This document shows, piece after piece, positions 49,226-60,276 of a DNA stretch of 64,000 nucleotides. The notes beneath the pieces were generated by a model that was not told where the DNA came from, did no database searches, and worked only from the letters and a program-made list of their open reading frames with translations. Positions within the stretch are counted from its first letter, which is position 1. The number at the start of each line of letters is the position of its first letter. The stretch is from Salvelinus alpinus (Eukaryota; Chordata; Actinopteri; Salmoniformes; Salmonidae), in contig NC_092090.1 in the NCBI RefSeq assembly GCF_045679555.1, positions 29,079,702 to 29,143,701 of the forward strand, written 5' to 3'. The position numbers and the translations under genes are program-made.

Positions 49226-49395
49226 TGTAGTGTCTTAGCTCTTATTACTTATTTATATAATAAGAAAGACTCTGAATACAAGAAATGGAACTGGAGCTTC
49301 ACATTTACTAAAACGAGATAACATAGAACAACACTGCGCATGACCAAGGGTGCTCCATTCTTAAAGGGGACATCAGTAATTAACAGAACATAACA
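49226..49395 (-). repeat. gypsy 5' LTR
   Basis: 170 bp, starts TGTTATG and ends ACTACA in element sense. Its upper edge abuts the palindromic element at 49396. Confidence 0.92.
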
Positions 49396-50881
49396 CCTTG
49401 CCCAAACCGGCTGCGCGTGTGCGCCATCGTGCGCTATCGTGCATAAATGTATTTTGCCCCCCCCACACCAAACGCGATCACGACACGCAGGTTAAAATAT
49501 CAAAACAAACTCTGAACCAATGACATTAATTTTGGAACAGGTCGAAAAGCATTAAACATGTATGGTAATTTAGCTAGTTAGCTTGCACTTGCTAGCTAAC
49601 GTTAATTTGTCCTACTTAGCTAGCTTGCTGTTGCTAGCTAATTTGTCCTGGGATATAAACATTGAGTTGTTATTTTACCTGAAATGCACAAGGATCTCTA
49701 CTCCCACAATTAATCCACACATAAAACGGCCAACCGAATCGTTTCTAGTCATCTCTCCTCCTTCCAGGCTTTTTCATCGTTTAAATTATATGGTGATCGC
49801 ATCTAAACTTTAATTGTATTACCACGACTACCGGCAAAACAGTTCGTCTTTCTATCACCCACGTGGGTATAACCAATGAGGAGATGGCACGTGGGTACCT
49901 GCTTCTATATACCAATGAGGAGATGGCACGTGGGTACCTGCTTCTATAAACCAATGAGGAGATGGGAGAGGCAGGACTTGGAGCGCGATCTGCGTCACAT
50001 GCTGACCAGACCGGACAGCGTCGCAAAATAAATGTAGAAACCCATGTTATTCAATTATTGCACCCACACTGCTTGCGCGCGCCAACGAGCGTCTGCGACA
50101 CCAAGGGCTAAAATAGATGTTGTTCCTATTTCTGACGCAGATCGCGCTGCAAGTCCTGCCTCTCCCATCTCCTCATTGGTTTATAGAAGCAGGTACCCAC
50201 GTGCCATCTCCTCATTGGTTTATAGAAGCAGGTACCCACGTGCCATCTCCTCATTGGTTATACCCACGTGGGTGATAGAAAGATGAAAACTGTTTTGCCG
50301 GTAATACATTGAAAGTTTAGATGCGATCACCATATAATTTAAACGATGAAAAAGCCTGGAAGGAGGAGAGATGACTAGAAACGATCCGGTTGGCCGTTTT
50401 ATATGTGGATTAATTTGTCGGGGTAGAGGACCATGCCCATTTCAGGTAAAATAACAACTCAATGTTTATATCCCAGGACAAATTAGCTAGCAACAGCAAG
50501 CTAGCTAAATAGGACAAATTAACATCAGCTAGCAAGGGCAAGCTAACTAGCTAAATTGCCATACATGTTTAATGCTTTTTGACCTGTCCCCAAATTAATG
50601 TCATTGGTTCAGAGTTTGTTTAGATATTTTAACCTGCGTGTCGTGATCGCGTTTGGTGTGGGGGGGCAAAATAAATGTATGCACAATAGCGCACGATGGC
50701 GCACGCGCGCAGCTGGTTTGGGCAAGGTGTCAGAAATAGGAACGACATCTATTTTAGCCCTTGGTGTCGCAGACGCTCGTTGGCACGCGCAAGCAGTGTG
50801 GGTGCAATAATTGAATAACATGGATTTCTAAATTTATTTTGCAACGCTCACGCACGCGACGTGCCCGGTCTGGTCAGCATG
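49396..50881. mobile_element. 1.5-kb palindromic (fold-back) element
   Basis: Left arm 49396-49997 and right arm 50133-50727 are near-perfect inverted copies (about 600 bp each). The 135-bp spacer 49998-50132 recurs inverted at 50728-50881, so the order is A, S, inverted A, inverted S. Each arm contains a roughly 37-bp tandem repeat carrying CCAAT (seen as CCTCATTGG in the right arm) and CACGTG motifs, three of each per arm, plus GCTAGCTA-rich stretches. No ORF of significance. It is bounded on the left by the gypsy LTR. Confidence 0.88.
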
Positions 50882-53057
50882 TAACACAGATAATGGAATG
50901 CTCTGTATAAATGACAGTTCTTCCACAATTGACCTAGCTACTTCTGTTGTGACACAATGTCACTTTTGTAATAATACACAAAAAATTACACAAAAAATTA
51001 TGGTCAGTATACTTCAGAGATAATTGTCCCACATCAAAGCATATAATTATGGTTCTGCAGTCAACCACTTCTGCAGGCATTTTATAAGGGCATGATGAAG
51101 TGGATTGTATGAATGTGATATATATCTCACAATTGCCAATAAAAAACATGCCGCTAAGACACAGTGATCAATGTAAATTGTCTGTCGTTATGTATTATGC
51201 ATGGAGACTTGGCCAGTCAGAGCTCTCTGGGGTACAGCGGTCTATAAATATCTTGTCTGACTCAGAATGAGGGAGTGACGTGGAGCAGAAGTAAAATGCT
51301 GCACTCATCTGTAAATCGAAAAACATAAGATCTAGCATCCTTTAGGGAGTAATAGAATCCTGAATAAGACAAAAGAAAGAACCATTGTATTTTTTGTTGG
51401 CGATAAAACTAAGCAAACCCTTCAATATCAGTAGTGAGTTATATACTGTAGGTTACAGCATAGGGCATTTACAGACTGTGAACAATAGAGATTTTCTGTC
51501 AAAGAAAGGTGCTGGAGTCTGGCCCCACAGAGTCAGTTTGTTCCACATACAGTAATAGCTGACGTACATGTATGCATGGATGAGAAACACACACCTTCTG
51601 ACAGTCACCTAGGACAGACTCACAATCACCAGGGCATGTATATTTACAAAGACATACATGCATATTTTCCTTCAACTTTACTCCAAACGTCTTTCATTCA
51701 AGGCAGGATTGCCCAATCATGTATCAGATGATTTTGTGAAAGATTGCATCACATTCACAAGCTCAAAAAGCAAAATGTTTCACAACGTTCCTAAGAATCT
51801 CATGACTACTGATTTATATACTTCCCTTCAGATTCTTCACAATTGGGACACAGGATAAACACATATCAAATATAACTAAAGTGTAGATGGTAAATTTAAA
51901 CCTTGTAAAAACAGAATAATAAAGCAAATGTTCAGCTTTTTCTATCCAGATGTCCAGAATGGACAAAATCATACATTTAAAATAAACCAACATATGTAAG
52001 ATGCTTTGTAGTGACGATAAGGATTACAAATTAACACCCTTGTTGTTGAATGTTAAGTACAGGCGAATAGTGGTCACAATTGCATTCAGTCTGGACAAAG
52101 AGGAAATACCAGCTCTGCTCTGATCAAGAGAGGGGAGCTCATTTTAAATCAGCTCATTTTAACTCAGCTCAGTTTATAGCAATCAGCTTACTCCTGCCAT
52201 ACGTGTCCCAAATGGCAGCCTATTCCCTATGGGCCCTGGTTAATTGTAGTGCACTTTAAATGGAATATGGTGCCATTTGGGGTGCAACTCATGTCTCTAT
52301 TGGGGCTGTTTCCTGCTGCAGACACCTGACAGATAAGCTGTTGATGGAGGTGTTGGAACATCTTCCTGCAGGGCCATTATCTGATTGATGTCTGCTCCTG
52401 GCTTGTGGCACTGGGAGGTACAGCACTGCTGCAGCAGGACATGTGGTTCAGAGTATGAGTCAGTCCACCAGCTGTACAACTCTTGCCAACAGGGTGGAGA
52501 AAACATCAAGTCATTTCAGGCTTAGCAACTGTATTAGCAATGGTGTAGCAGTTGTGGTGTGGGTGATGATTTACGAGTCCATGTAGGATATGATACACTC
52601 CTACAATTAAAAACAGTCAGCGAGTGTCATACGTGCCAATGGGGTGTAGGTTTGGAGATAACAGACCATGAATTGGATTATGGAAATCCTGACATCTTCA
52701 AATCTGTGTTAATAATTTTGTTGCAAAGGGCTATTTTATTATAGGTATACACATAATCTCATAGTAAAAGCCACTGCTGACAGTAATGCTTCATGACACT
52801 GTAATATACTCTGGTGTCGTTTATTTGTGCGCTTCCCCCATAGCAAATCCCTCAACAACCCCTGCGGTCTAATGCTAAAAGCCTATTATCCAATTTGTAG
52901 GTTCTGAGAAATGGGTCGGCCTTCATGATTGGTGCATTGCAATTTCCCCAATTGCAGAACAACACGTGGCATTTACAATTCAACTTCCCCTTATTTAGGA
53001 CACGTGTGAAATAGCAGCCATTGTTTACTATAGTGACAAAGAGAGAAATACACAAAA
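50882..53057. other. larp6 upstream region, one small fold-back repeat, no gene
   Basis: Apart from the repeat at 52203-52285 nothing is recognised. It probably includes distal regulatory DNA of larp6. Confidence 0.4.
52203..52285. repeat. 85-bp fold-back repeat, copy 2
   Basis: GTGTCCCAAATGGCAGCCTA is complemented by a GGTGCCATTTGGGG end. Same family as 37203-37287. Confidence 0.78.
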
Positions 53058-53561
53058 ATGCAAACATTGGTAAACGCATTTATCCGTTGTCTCTATTTTC
53101 TCCTCCCTCCCTCTTGGCTTCATCTTGGGGTTTGCTGGTGGGTTGGGGATGAGTGCGGAAAGATGACATGGCCCAATCCCAGAGCGCGTTTCAAAAGCAG
53201 AACGCTTCTTACATATCAGGAAGTAACGATACAAGACGGCTCCATCCTCTCGGTCTCCCCAGCTCCTAGCTGCGTCTCGCTAGCTGCTAGCTCCACGCCA
53301 CCCCAGGGTTCTCCGTGGGGTAGAATTTGGGGGCTCTGGCAAGCTGTGGAGCGCATCTTCGGGGCTTCCTTGGCCATCCACCGGTGTGGGTGTGGGTGTC
53401 AAAAGCGTCGAGGTGTGTGTGCCCCGTATTCTTGCGACTTCAATTGTTGTATTACAGGGAATGAAGGCTTTCATGAAAGCACTACCACTGGTGTAGCCGA
53501 GGAGGAAGTGAACGAACCGGGAGAAAACGCATTTATTTCGGGTAAAATGACGAGTGCCACC
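53058..53561 (+). promoter_or_regulatory. probable larp6 5' UTR and proximal promoter
   Basis: This stretch before the start codon is open in the same frame but translates to a Cys/Trp-rich, non-homologous sequence. A separate ATG at 53058 could act as an upstream or extended start. The transcription start cannot be placed from sequence alone; CCAAT-type motifs occur near 52889 and 52940. Confidence 0.4.
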
Positions 53562-53791
53562 ATGGAGTTTCAGAAACATGTCGAATCTGCATCAGGTTCG
53601 TCAGCGGGACGGGAAATCGATGAGGTGATAATTGTGGATCAACACCTGCAGGAGATGGGGACTCAAGTGATGATAACAGTGGCTATTCAGGCGGCAGACG
53701 ACGAGGAACCAGAGGAGGTGTCCTCAAACAATCTCGATTTCCTTGGAGGCAGCTGTAGTGAAGACGAATTTGGAAGACATGATAAATCCAG
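53562..53791 (+). CDS. larp6: larp6 coding exon 1
   Basis: 230 nt from the Kozak ATG to a CCAG/GTAAAT donor. It encodes the acidic N-terminus (MGTQVMITVAIQAADDEEPE is comparable to the human segment containing VQIRVAIQEAED). Ends in phase 2. Confidence 0.9.
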
Positions 53792-56700
53792 GTAAATGCT
53801 TTGTCTTGTAATGGCATGTGTGTCTGTTGTATCCGACCTTTTTAACGTTCTGATTTGATTGTTTGTTATTGGAATGAACCTTATGTATGCTAAAATACTG
53901 TAATACTTTCGCTTTTTTTGTCGTTATTTTAATGTGAACTTCAATTCCACAGTGAAGAGTTATGGTAATTGCCAGACAGCTTCTAACCACCTGTGGACGG
54001 GCATTGTAATCCCATTGACGTAAAAGACAGAGCCGATTTGGATGGCACCTTTACACTCATTGCTCTAATTCCCCTGCGTCATCCCCTGCTTTTTCAACCT
54101 GGACTCGCTGCAACCTAGACTCAGACGTAACATAGTGTAACCGCCCTGGGTTTATAAGCGCGGATATCGACTCTGCCGCTCGAGCATGCTTTTGGGTCAC
54201 AGTCGATAGCACGCTGGACTTCGGGCTAAAAGGTCGAGGGTTCGAGGCCTGCTCCATTACAATAGTAAGTGTAAATCCGGGACATTCCAAATGGGTTGGG
54301 GTGTTACATTTCGTATGGTGCAGTATGTATTAATTTGTGGATGTCCATCCATTTTGTATGATATGTTAGGAATTGCAAAATGTGTGACATGTTACGAATT
54401 CCACACTTATATATATTTTTTACACATTGTTGTGGTTAATGTTAGCTAGGTTAGAGAACACATTTGTGTTGTAGACCCTGACCCCCCCCCCCAAAAAAAA
54501 ATTGATGTCCTGATTAAATGACAAGTAGAATCACGTCTGCTTGTACTGGGGTTACAATGCAAATGTGTACTGTTGGGGTACTCAAGGACTGGCGTTGAGA
54601 AACACTGGGTTAAAGGGGAAGGGTTATCAAAGTAGTAAGTAGTTGCTAAAGTTGTCAGTGATAATTCTAACACGCAACCTTTGGGTTGCTAGAGATTTGT
54701 CGACTAACCACCCTACTTTCGTTTTTGCCTTAAAACCTCTTTGGGCTAAGGGGCGGTATTTTCACATCCGGATGAAAAGCGTACCCAAAGTAAACTGCCT
54801 GTTTCTCAGGCCCATAAGCTAGGATATGCATATAATTGTAAGATTTAGATAGAAAACACTTTAAAGTTACTAAAACTGTTAAAATCATGTCTGTGTATAA
54901 CAGCACTTATTTGGCAGCCGAAACCCCGAGGACAAACCATCCAGGAAGTTTTGTTTGAGATGACTGTTTTCAATTGGTTTTCTTTGGGATACTAGATTTG
55001 AGGCATCTGGTTGCAGTTCCTATGGCTTCCACTAGATGTCAACAGTCTTTAGAAATTGGTTGATGTTTTTCCTTTGAGAAATTAAGAAGTAGCCCTTTCC
55101 TTTCTGGGTGTCAAGCCAAGTGGACTGTTTGGGGCGCGCGACCTGGAACTCGCTCCACTTTAATTTAATCCGCTATTGAACACAGTATATTCCGTCTTAA
55201 ATTATATCGATTATTTACGTTTTAAAATACCTGAAGTTGGATTAGGTAAATTGTTTGGACCAATTTTACAGTTAACTTATTAGATCATTTGTAGTCATGT
55301 TGGGCGAGTTGGAACCGGTGTTTTTATGAATCAAACGCGCCAAATAAATTGACATTTTGGGGATATAACTATGGAATTTAATGCACAAAATGACCATTTG
55401 TGACATTTATGGGCCATTTTGGAGTGCCAACAGAAGATCTTCAAAGGTAAGGCATGAATTATATTGTTATTTCTGAGTTGTCGCGCCTGACGGGTTGAAA
55501 TATGATTGTCATGTGTTTGTATGATGAGGTGCTGTCCTCAGATAATTGCAAGGTTGGCTTTCGCCACACGGTGGCTGGATTAACAAGAAGTTAAGCATTA
55601 TTTTGGTGTATTGCACTAGTGATTTTATGAAAGTGAAATATTTCTATTTGAATTTCGTGCTCTGCAATTTCACCAGATGTTGTCGAAACGTTGCGCTAGG
55701 GGAACCTTTAGCCGTAACAGGTTATAACTAACCTGTCTTAACCATACGAAATGTATCATACTAAATTGAGTGTTCTGATTTAATTTACTATGTTATGTCT
55801 AGTCTGAGACCCTTGTAAATCCCTGTGACTGAGTACCAATGTATGGCTATGTGGTTGGTATGTTTAATTTAGGTAGTCTGAAATAAATTCATATTCTTAG
55901 CCAGGTCAGCCAATACATCATAGTCAGTCTTGCGGTGTTCCTCACTTGCAACAATGTTGCACTTGTTTAGGGGCATGGAACATTTTTTTTATTTTTTCAC
56001 ATGGTACTTTTGTGACCAGTGAACTACTCATTGATGCTCTTTGACCAGCTTATTATTGTGGCAGGAGAGAATTGCAGAGGATGACAAATAATTGGTCCCT
56101 TTACAGTGGTGTGTGTGGGGGAGGTGTTGCGCGCCCACATATTTTGTTGTCGAAGGGCTTCCCCTGACTAACACAGTGGGTTGGATGCTGCAATCATTAC
56201 GTTGTCTGGGGTATTCGACTAGTGTCTTGCCTAGCCTGCGGGATGGGATCGCTGTGTGAGGATGACTCATCCACACAGTAATGTCATTCAGACCTTCACT
56301 CTTATTGCAGCTGGCAATGCTGGCCTGGCATACCTGTGCAAATTTTAAAGCCCTCTGTCAATAGAGCTTTGATTAAATCTTTGTTTTGGTGTGGCAGGCA
56401 GTAAATGACTGCATTGTTTGATTTTGAAGTCTGGCTGATATGGTAAATAGCCCTGTCCCTGTGGGAGGCATGTAGTGTATGGCGATGACTCTGCACTCTT
56501 CAGATGGAGAGGTCTTAGCAATTTCTGTTCATGTTGGCGGGACACCCTGTGGTGTTGCGGTTCTGGCAGAGAGCAGTGTGACGGTCACACTGGTTAGGCA
56601 GCCTGTCACTACTGTCACAGGAAGAATCTGAAAATGACATCTGAGGAAAGAGTCAAGATGGCAGATCTCCAGCAGCTCTTTTCAGCATGTTGCCATGGGT

Positions 56701-58704
56701 AATGGCTGAGGCTGTTTTGATCAGTTCTCCTGCCAAATCGGTTAAGCTCCTGCCTTGTGTCTCTGTGAACTGGCATGTTATCCATTTTCTTTCTCAGTGG
56801 CGCTGGCACGAGTGGCGGTGAGCTGGAGGAGGAGAGCTGGCAGCCCCCAGACCCAGAGCTGACCCAGAAGCTGGTGGCCCAGATCGAGTACTACCTGTCG
56901 GATGAGAACCTGGAACACGATGCCTTCCTGCTCAAACACGTCCGACGCAACAAGCTGGGCTTCGTCAGTGTCAAACTGCTCACCTCCTTCAAGAAGGTAA
57001 CGTTTGGTGTTTTGATATTGAAATATCAATTGAATTCCCTGGAGGCTCATATAACTGAATGCAACAGCTGTTCCTAGTGTCAATATGGCAAGCTGTTGGG
57101 GCTAGGAAGTGCATTCTCACATGAGTTGGCGGCGGGAGCATCTGGTGTGAATGAGGCTCATACATGCTCATTGATTTTGGCTGTTTCCTTTATCAGTTTA
57201 CACTTCTAAGAAAAATATCTGTTTTTCTCCTCTACTGGTTTAATTTCTAATGTTCACAGCTGCAGGAATACTGTGAATGTTTTTTTTCTTTCTAAGAGGA
57301 ACTAACAATAACGGCAATATTTGTTGTCAACAAAAATGTTTGAATTTAGGAACTGTTAAACAACACTTCTGTAGTAGCCAGTAACCTGATTTGCCTTTTG
57401 ATAGCGTTGCTTACATAGAAATAATCTCATTCTAGATCTGTGGCTGCTTATGTTATCATACTGCCATCAGAACAATGGCTTTTTAGTTTTCAGGATGTAT
57501 GATAAAACAAAGGAAGTTCTCATACAGGATGCTGCCTGTAAAAGTACTGACTTTCGCTTCCGATTATCTCTAACAGTTATTTTCCTCCCAGGTGAAGCAC
57601 TTGACGCGAGACTGGAGAACAACTGCATATGCTCTGCGCCACTCGACAATACTTGAGCTAAACGATGAGGGACGCAAAGTGCGTCGCAGATCAACCGTGC
57701 CCGTGTTTGCCAGCGAGTCTCTGCCAAGCCGCATGCTGCTACTCAGTGAGCTGCAGAGCTGGCCAGAGCTGGGTGTGGCGATGGAGGGTGGGGCTGGCGA
57801 TGGGCGTGATGGCGGCGCTACCCAACAGGAACAACTGATGAAGCTGCTGCTGAAAGCGTTTGGAACATATGGAGCCATTGCCTCTGTGAGGGTGCTGAAG
57901 CCTGGCAAGGACCTGCCAGCCGACCTGAAGAAGCTGAGTGGCCGCTACACACAGCTGGGCACTGAGGAGTGTGCCATCGTGGAGTATGAGGAGGTGGAGG
58001 CTGCAGTCAAAGCCAACGAGGCTGTGGGCAGTGAGGAGGGGACAGGGTCTCTGGGGTTGAAGGTGGTCCTGATCGGCACCAAGCCTCCCAAGAAGAAGGT
58101 CCCCAAAGGTCAGCGCGAGGAGGGAGTAGGAGGAATGAGGAAGAGCCACTCACTCAACAGTCGGGTACGGGAGCTCCAGTATCTCGACGACTCTGCCTGT
58201 AGCTCCTCAGAGACTGAGAGCAACCCCACCTCCCCCAGACTGCCCCGCAAATCCCGCTCTGTCAATAAGCTAAGTCCCACTGGAGGGGGTGCCACCTTCC
58301 AGAACAATCACCTGAGCCCAGCTGTGTCCCCACGCACCAGCCCCTGGTCGAGCCCCCGGGCCAGCCCATGCTCCCAACGCAAGTCTCCCCACTCCCATAA
58401 GTCTCCTTTGGCCAGTGAGGGCAGACTGAGCCCTGAGGCTGGGCGACGTTGGGCGGACTACTCCTCAGACAGCAGCCTGACGCCGTCCGGTAGCCCCTGG
58501 GTCCAGAGGCGCAGGCAGGTTGCCTCCCAGGAGAGCAGCCCAGTAGGGAGCCCCATGCTGGGTCGAAAGATCCAGGGTGCAGACGGGCTTCCGCCAGGCG
58601 TAATGCGGCTACCGCGTGGGCCTGATGGAACACGTGGTTTTCACTGTGGTGTGTCCATTGGTGTTGCTGAGAGGGGAGAGAAGACCGCTTCTACCCAAAC
58701 CTGA
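53562..58704 (+). CDS. larp6: larp6 (La-related protein 6, acheron), three coding exons, complete
   Basis: Exons 53562-53791, 56798-56996 and 57592-58704 join in frame (phase 2, then 0) to about 513 residues; human LARP6 has 491. The start at 53562 has a perfect Kozak context (GCCACCATGG); an in-frame ATG at 53547 and open frame back to 53058 exist but look like 5' UTR. Acidic N-terminus (DDEEPEE). La motif about residues 94-175 (LVAQIEYYLSDENLEHDAFL, HVRRNKLGFVSVKLLTSFKK, DWRTTAYAL). RRM-like domain about 189-315 ending GTKPPKKK. Ser/Pro-rich region with NPTSP and DYSSDSSLTPSGSPW. SUZ-C/LSA motif about 470-493 (GVMRLPRGPDGTRGFH). The family binds the 5' stem-loop of type I and III collagen mRNAs and controls their translation in cytoplasm and ER. 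Divergent neighbour of lrrc49. Salmonids may carry several larp6 copies; which one this is cannot be told. Confidence 0.97.
54130..54270 (+). mobile_element. tRNA-derived SINE remnant in larp6 intron 1
   Basis: A-box-like GATAGCACGCTGG and B box GGTTCGAGGCC spaced as in a tRNA, within otherwise non-coding intron. It cannot fold as a full tRNA by eye, so it is taken as a SINE head. Confidence 0.55.
54733..55725. mobile_element. probable non-autonomous DNA element in larp6 intron 1
   Basis: About 1 kb whose left end (AACCTCTTTGGGCTAAGGGG) is partly complementary to the right end (complement of CTTTAGCCGTAACAGGTTAT). The opening module looks like a frequent salmonid repeat. No transposase. Confidence 0.45.
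55726..56797. other. larp6 intron 1, nothing recognised
   Basis: Non-coding sequence up to the exon 2 acceptor. Confidence 0.5.
56798..56996 (+). CDS. larp6: larp6 coding exon 2 (La motif)
   Basis: 199 nt after a TTTCTTTCTCAG acceptor, ending FKK before GTAACG. It holds most of the La motif including IEYYLSDENLEHDAFLLKHV. Phase 2 to 0, as in the human gene. Confidence 0.97.
56997..57591 (+). other. larp6 intron 2
   Basis: 595-bp GT-AG intron with a pyrimidine-rich 3' end. No repeats recognised. Confidence 0.9.
57592..58704 (+). CDS. larp6: larp6 coding exon 3 (end of La motif, RRM, SUZ-C)
   Basis: 1113 nt after a TTTTCCTCCCAG acceptor, from VKHLTRDWRTTAYAL to the TGA at 58702-58704. It carries the RRM-like domain, the Ser/Pro-rich linker and the SUZ-C motif. 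A run of about 14 C follows the stop codon directly. Confidence 0.97.
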   Translation: MKHLTRDWRTTAYALRHSTILELNDEGRKVRRRSTVPVFASESLPSRMLLLSELQSWPELGVAMEGGAGDGRDGGATQQEQLMKLLLKAFGTYGAIASVRVLKPGKDLPADLKKLSGRYTQLGTEECAIVEYEEVEAAVKANEAVGSEEGTGSLGLKVVLIGTKPPKKKVPKGQREEGVGGMRKSHSLNSRVRELQYLDDSACSSSETESNPTSPRLPRKSRSVNKLSPTGGGATFQNNHLSPAVSPRTSPWSSPRASPCSQRKSPHSHKSPLASEGRLSPEAGRRWADYSSDSSLTPSGSPWVQRRRQVASQESSPVGSPMLGRKIQGADGLPPGVMRLPRGPDGTRGFHCGVSIGVAERGEKTASTQT

Positions 58705-59790
58705 CCCCCCCCCCCCCCATGCCCCCAGTTCTAAAGCAGTACAGTAATGAGATTTGGCCACTACATTGACATTCTTCATCCCCCGCCCCACATTTGAATG
58801 GTCGTAGATTTGTTCTGTTTAATAGTAGTTTGGAGTTTTGCCTGTCTTTGTTATACTTTTATACAATATTTTGTTTAAAAACATGGTGATGCCTAATTTA
58901 TGAATATTTAAGATACATTTTGAGTTTATTAAATTCAAAGTTGAGTACTGTATTTGACACGAGTAATGGTATGTCACCTCCCATTGCTATCTACGGTGTT
59001 GAGCATGGGGCGGGGCAGAGATTTACATCAGTAACCCTATTTAACTTTTTTATTGGAAAGCTTCCAGTGTCAGTCTTAAAGTGTGTAAAGTCTCATTTTG
59101 TATGGATGGTGTGAACAGTGGTATGGGCACATGGCGTGGATATTGCCATATGCCTTTTGCTATATTTGTCTATTGTGAGTATCAATGTTATTTGCTCCTT
59201 AAACTGTGGCCATACTTTCCCTGCCAGAAGGTTGAACAGTTATCACATGGACTATTTTATTTTTCCTTTTTTAATTTTTTCTATTTTTTCCTGGATGCTT
59301 AACTTAAGCTTCCAAAGTAGGGGTTACTCTCCTAGCTCTGCAAAAAAATGAAAAATACTGGATGGGGGGGGGGGGGGGACTCTTCCTTGGCTGGAATCTG
59401 TTTCTGTCAGTCTGTAGCCTCTGCCGAGTCCCCAACAACCTGGTTTTCAGGGGAAATGCAAAGAGCCTGACCAGACTTCCGCTTTTGGACGTTATCAAGA
59501 CACAACTCCATCTTAACTCCTCCTCATTTACTGGATTGGTTGAACAGTGTAGAAGAGAACCTCCCCTGACACTTATTTATTTTTCTCGTCAAGACCAGTA
59601 TGTAGGGGATCTGGTTTCAGGTGTTACTTTTACGCCTGCTATGTCGGGTTAATCAGTGTGTAGCATGCTGATAGTGGGGTATATGAGGGATGCAATGTTC
59701 AGGTTTGAGTGTGCAAAATGCAGATTCTCTTGAACTCTTGACATTTGAGCTGGGGTAATGTGCGTTTTCTTTATTGTACAAAATAAATCA
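58705..59790 (+). other. probable larp6 3' UTR
   Basis: It starts with a C-run, holds ATTAAA at 58928-58933 and AATAAA at 59782-59787 as candidate poly(A) signals, a G-run at about 59363-59378, and a dispersed repeat at 59414-59652. Which signal is used cannot be told. Confidence 0.4.
59414..59652. repeat. dispersed repeat, copy B
   Basis: Same family and orientation as 41991-42407, without the internal 170-bp segment. It lies in the probable larp6 3' UTR. Confidence 0.75.
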
Positions 59791-60276
59791 CAAATTGCAT
59801 TTGGCTTGTGGCAACATTTTCATTTACATTTGATTAGGAACATAGGCCAATTCGGCCTAACGCAAGGTCAAGTGTTTTAGTTTACACGATTGATTGTGCA
59901 AGATGGAAATTAATACCCTAATCACATGCACAAGACAAGTGGCTTATTGGCGGCATTCCACAATGATCCACCATTATCGCACAGATGAAGAAGAGTGGAC
60001 GTTAGTATCAATACCAGCCTTCTCTGCAAAGTTGGGTAAAACATTTACAGATTGCAGTCAGATTTGATAAGCTATTATTCAGGTCTATTACATAGCTGGA
60101 TCTAATTGGTATTACTGTGAAATTGCTTTCAAATGTTCCTTAGCAACCACAAAGGTCTGAGGCAAATCCAGTATCTCATGCTGAGATGCTATGAAATCAG
60201 AAGATGTGTGATCCAGCTTTCAGGATACAGATACTACATGTATCAACTTATTAATTACTGTATGACTTGGAAGTTT
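59791..60276. other. intergenic, nothing recognised
   Basis: No ORFs or known repeat motifs. Confidence 0.45.

Larger units (their letters stand above)
44814..49395 (-). mobile_element. gypsy-type (Ty3) retrotransposon, decayed
   Basis: 4.58 kb, minus strand. Short LTRs at 49395-49226 (5') and 44994-44814 (3'), 170 and 181 bp, TG...CA in element sense; they differ mainly by an 11-bp gap. In element order: gag with two CCHC knuckles, protease, RT, RNase H, integrase. A polypurine tract AAGAGAAGGAA lies directly before the 3' LTR. After the 5' LTR the sequence goes straight into TGGCGACGAGG, a possible primer-binding site (inference). No target duplication is seen at the outer ends. No envelope gene. 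Broken by several frameshifts and stops. Confidence 0.95.

Noticed and set aside
53058..53561. N-terminal extension of larp6 from the ATG at 53058
   Set aside because: The extension is Cys/Trp-rich and unlike any LARP6 N-terminus, while the ATG at 53562 has a perfect Kozak context.
54180..54262. Possible tRNA gene
   Set aside because: It has A- and B-box-like motifs but no convincing cloverleaf; more likely a SINE head.
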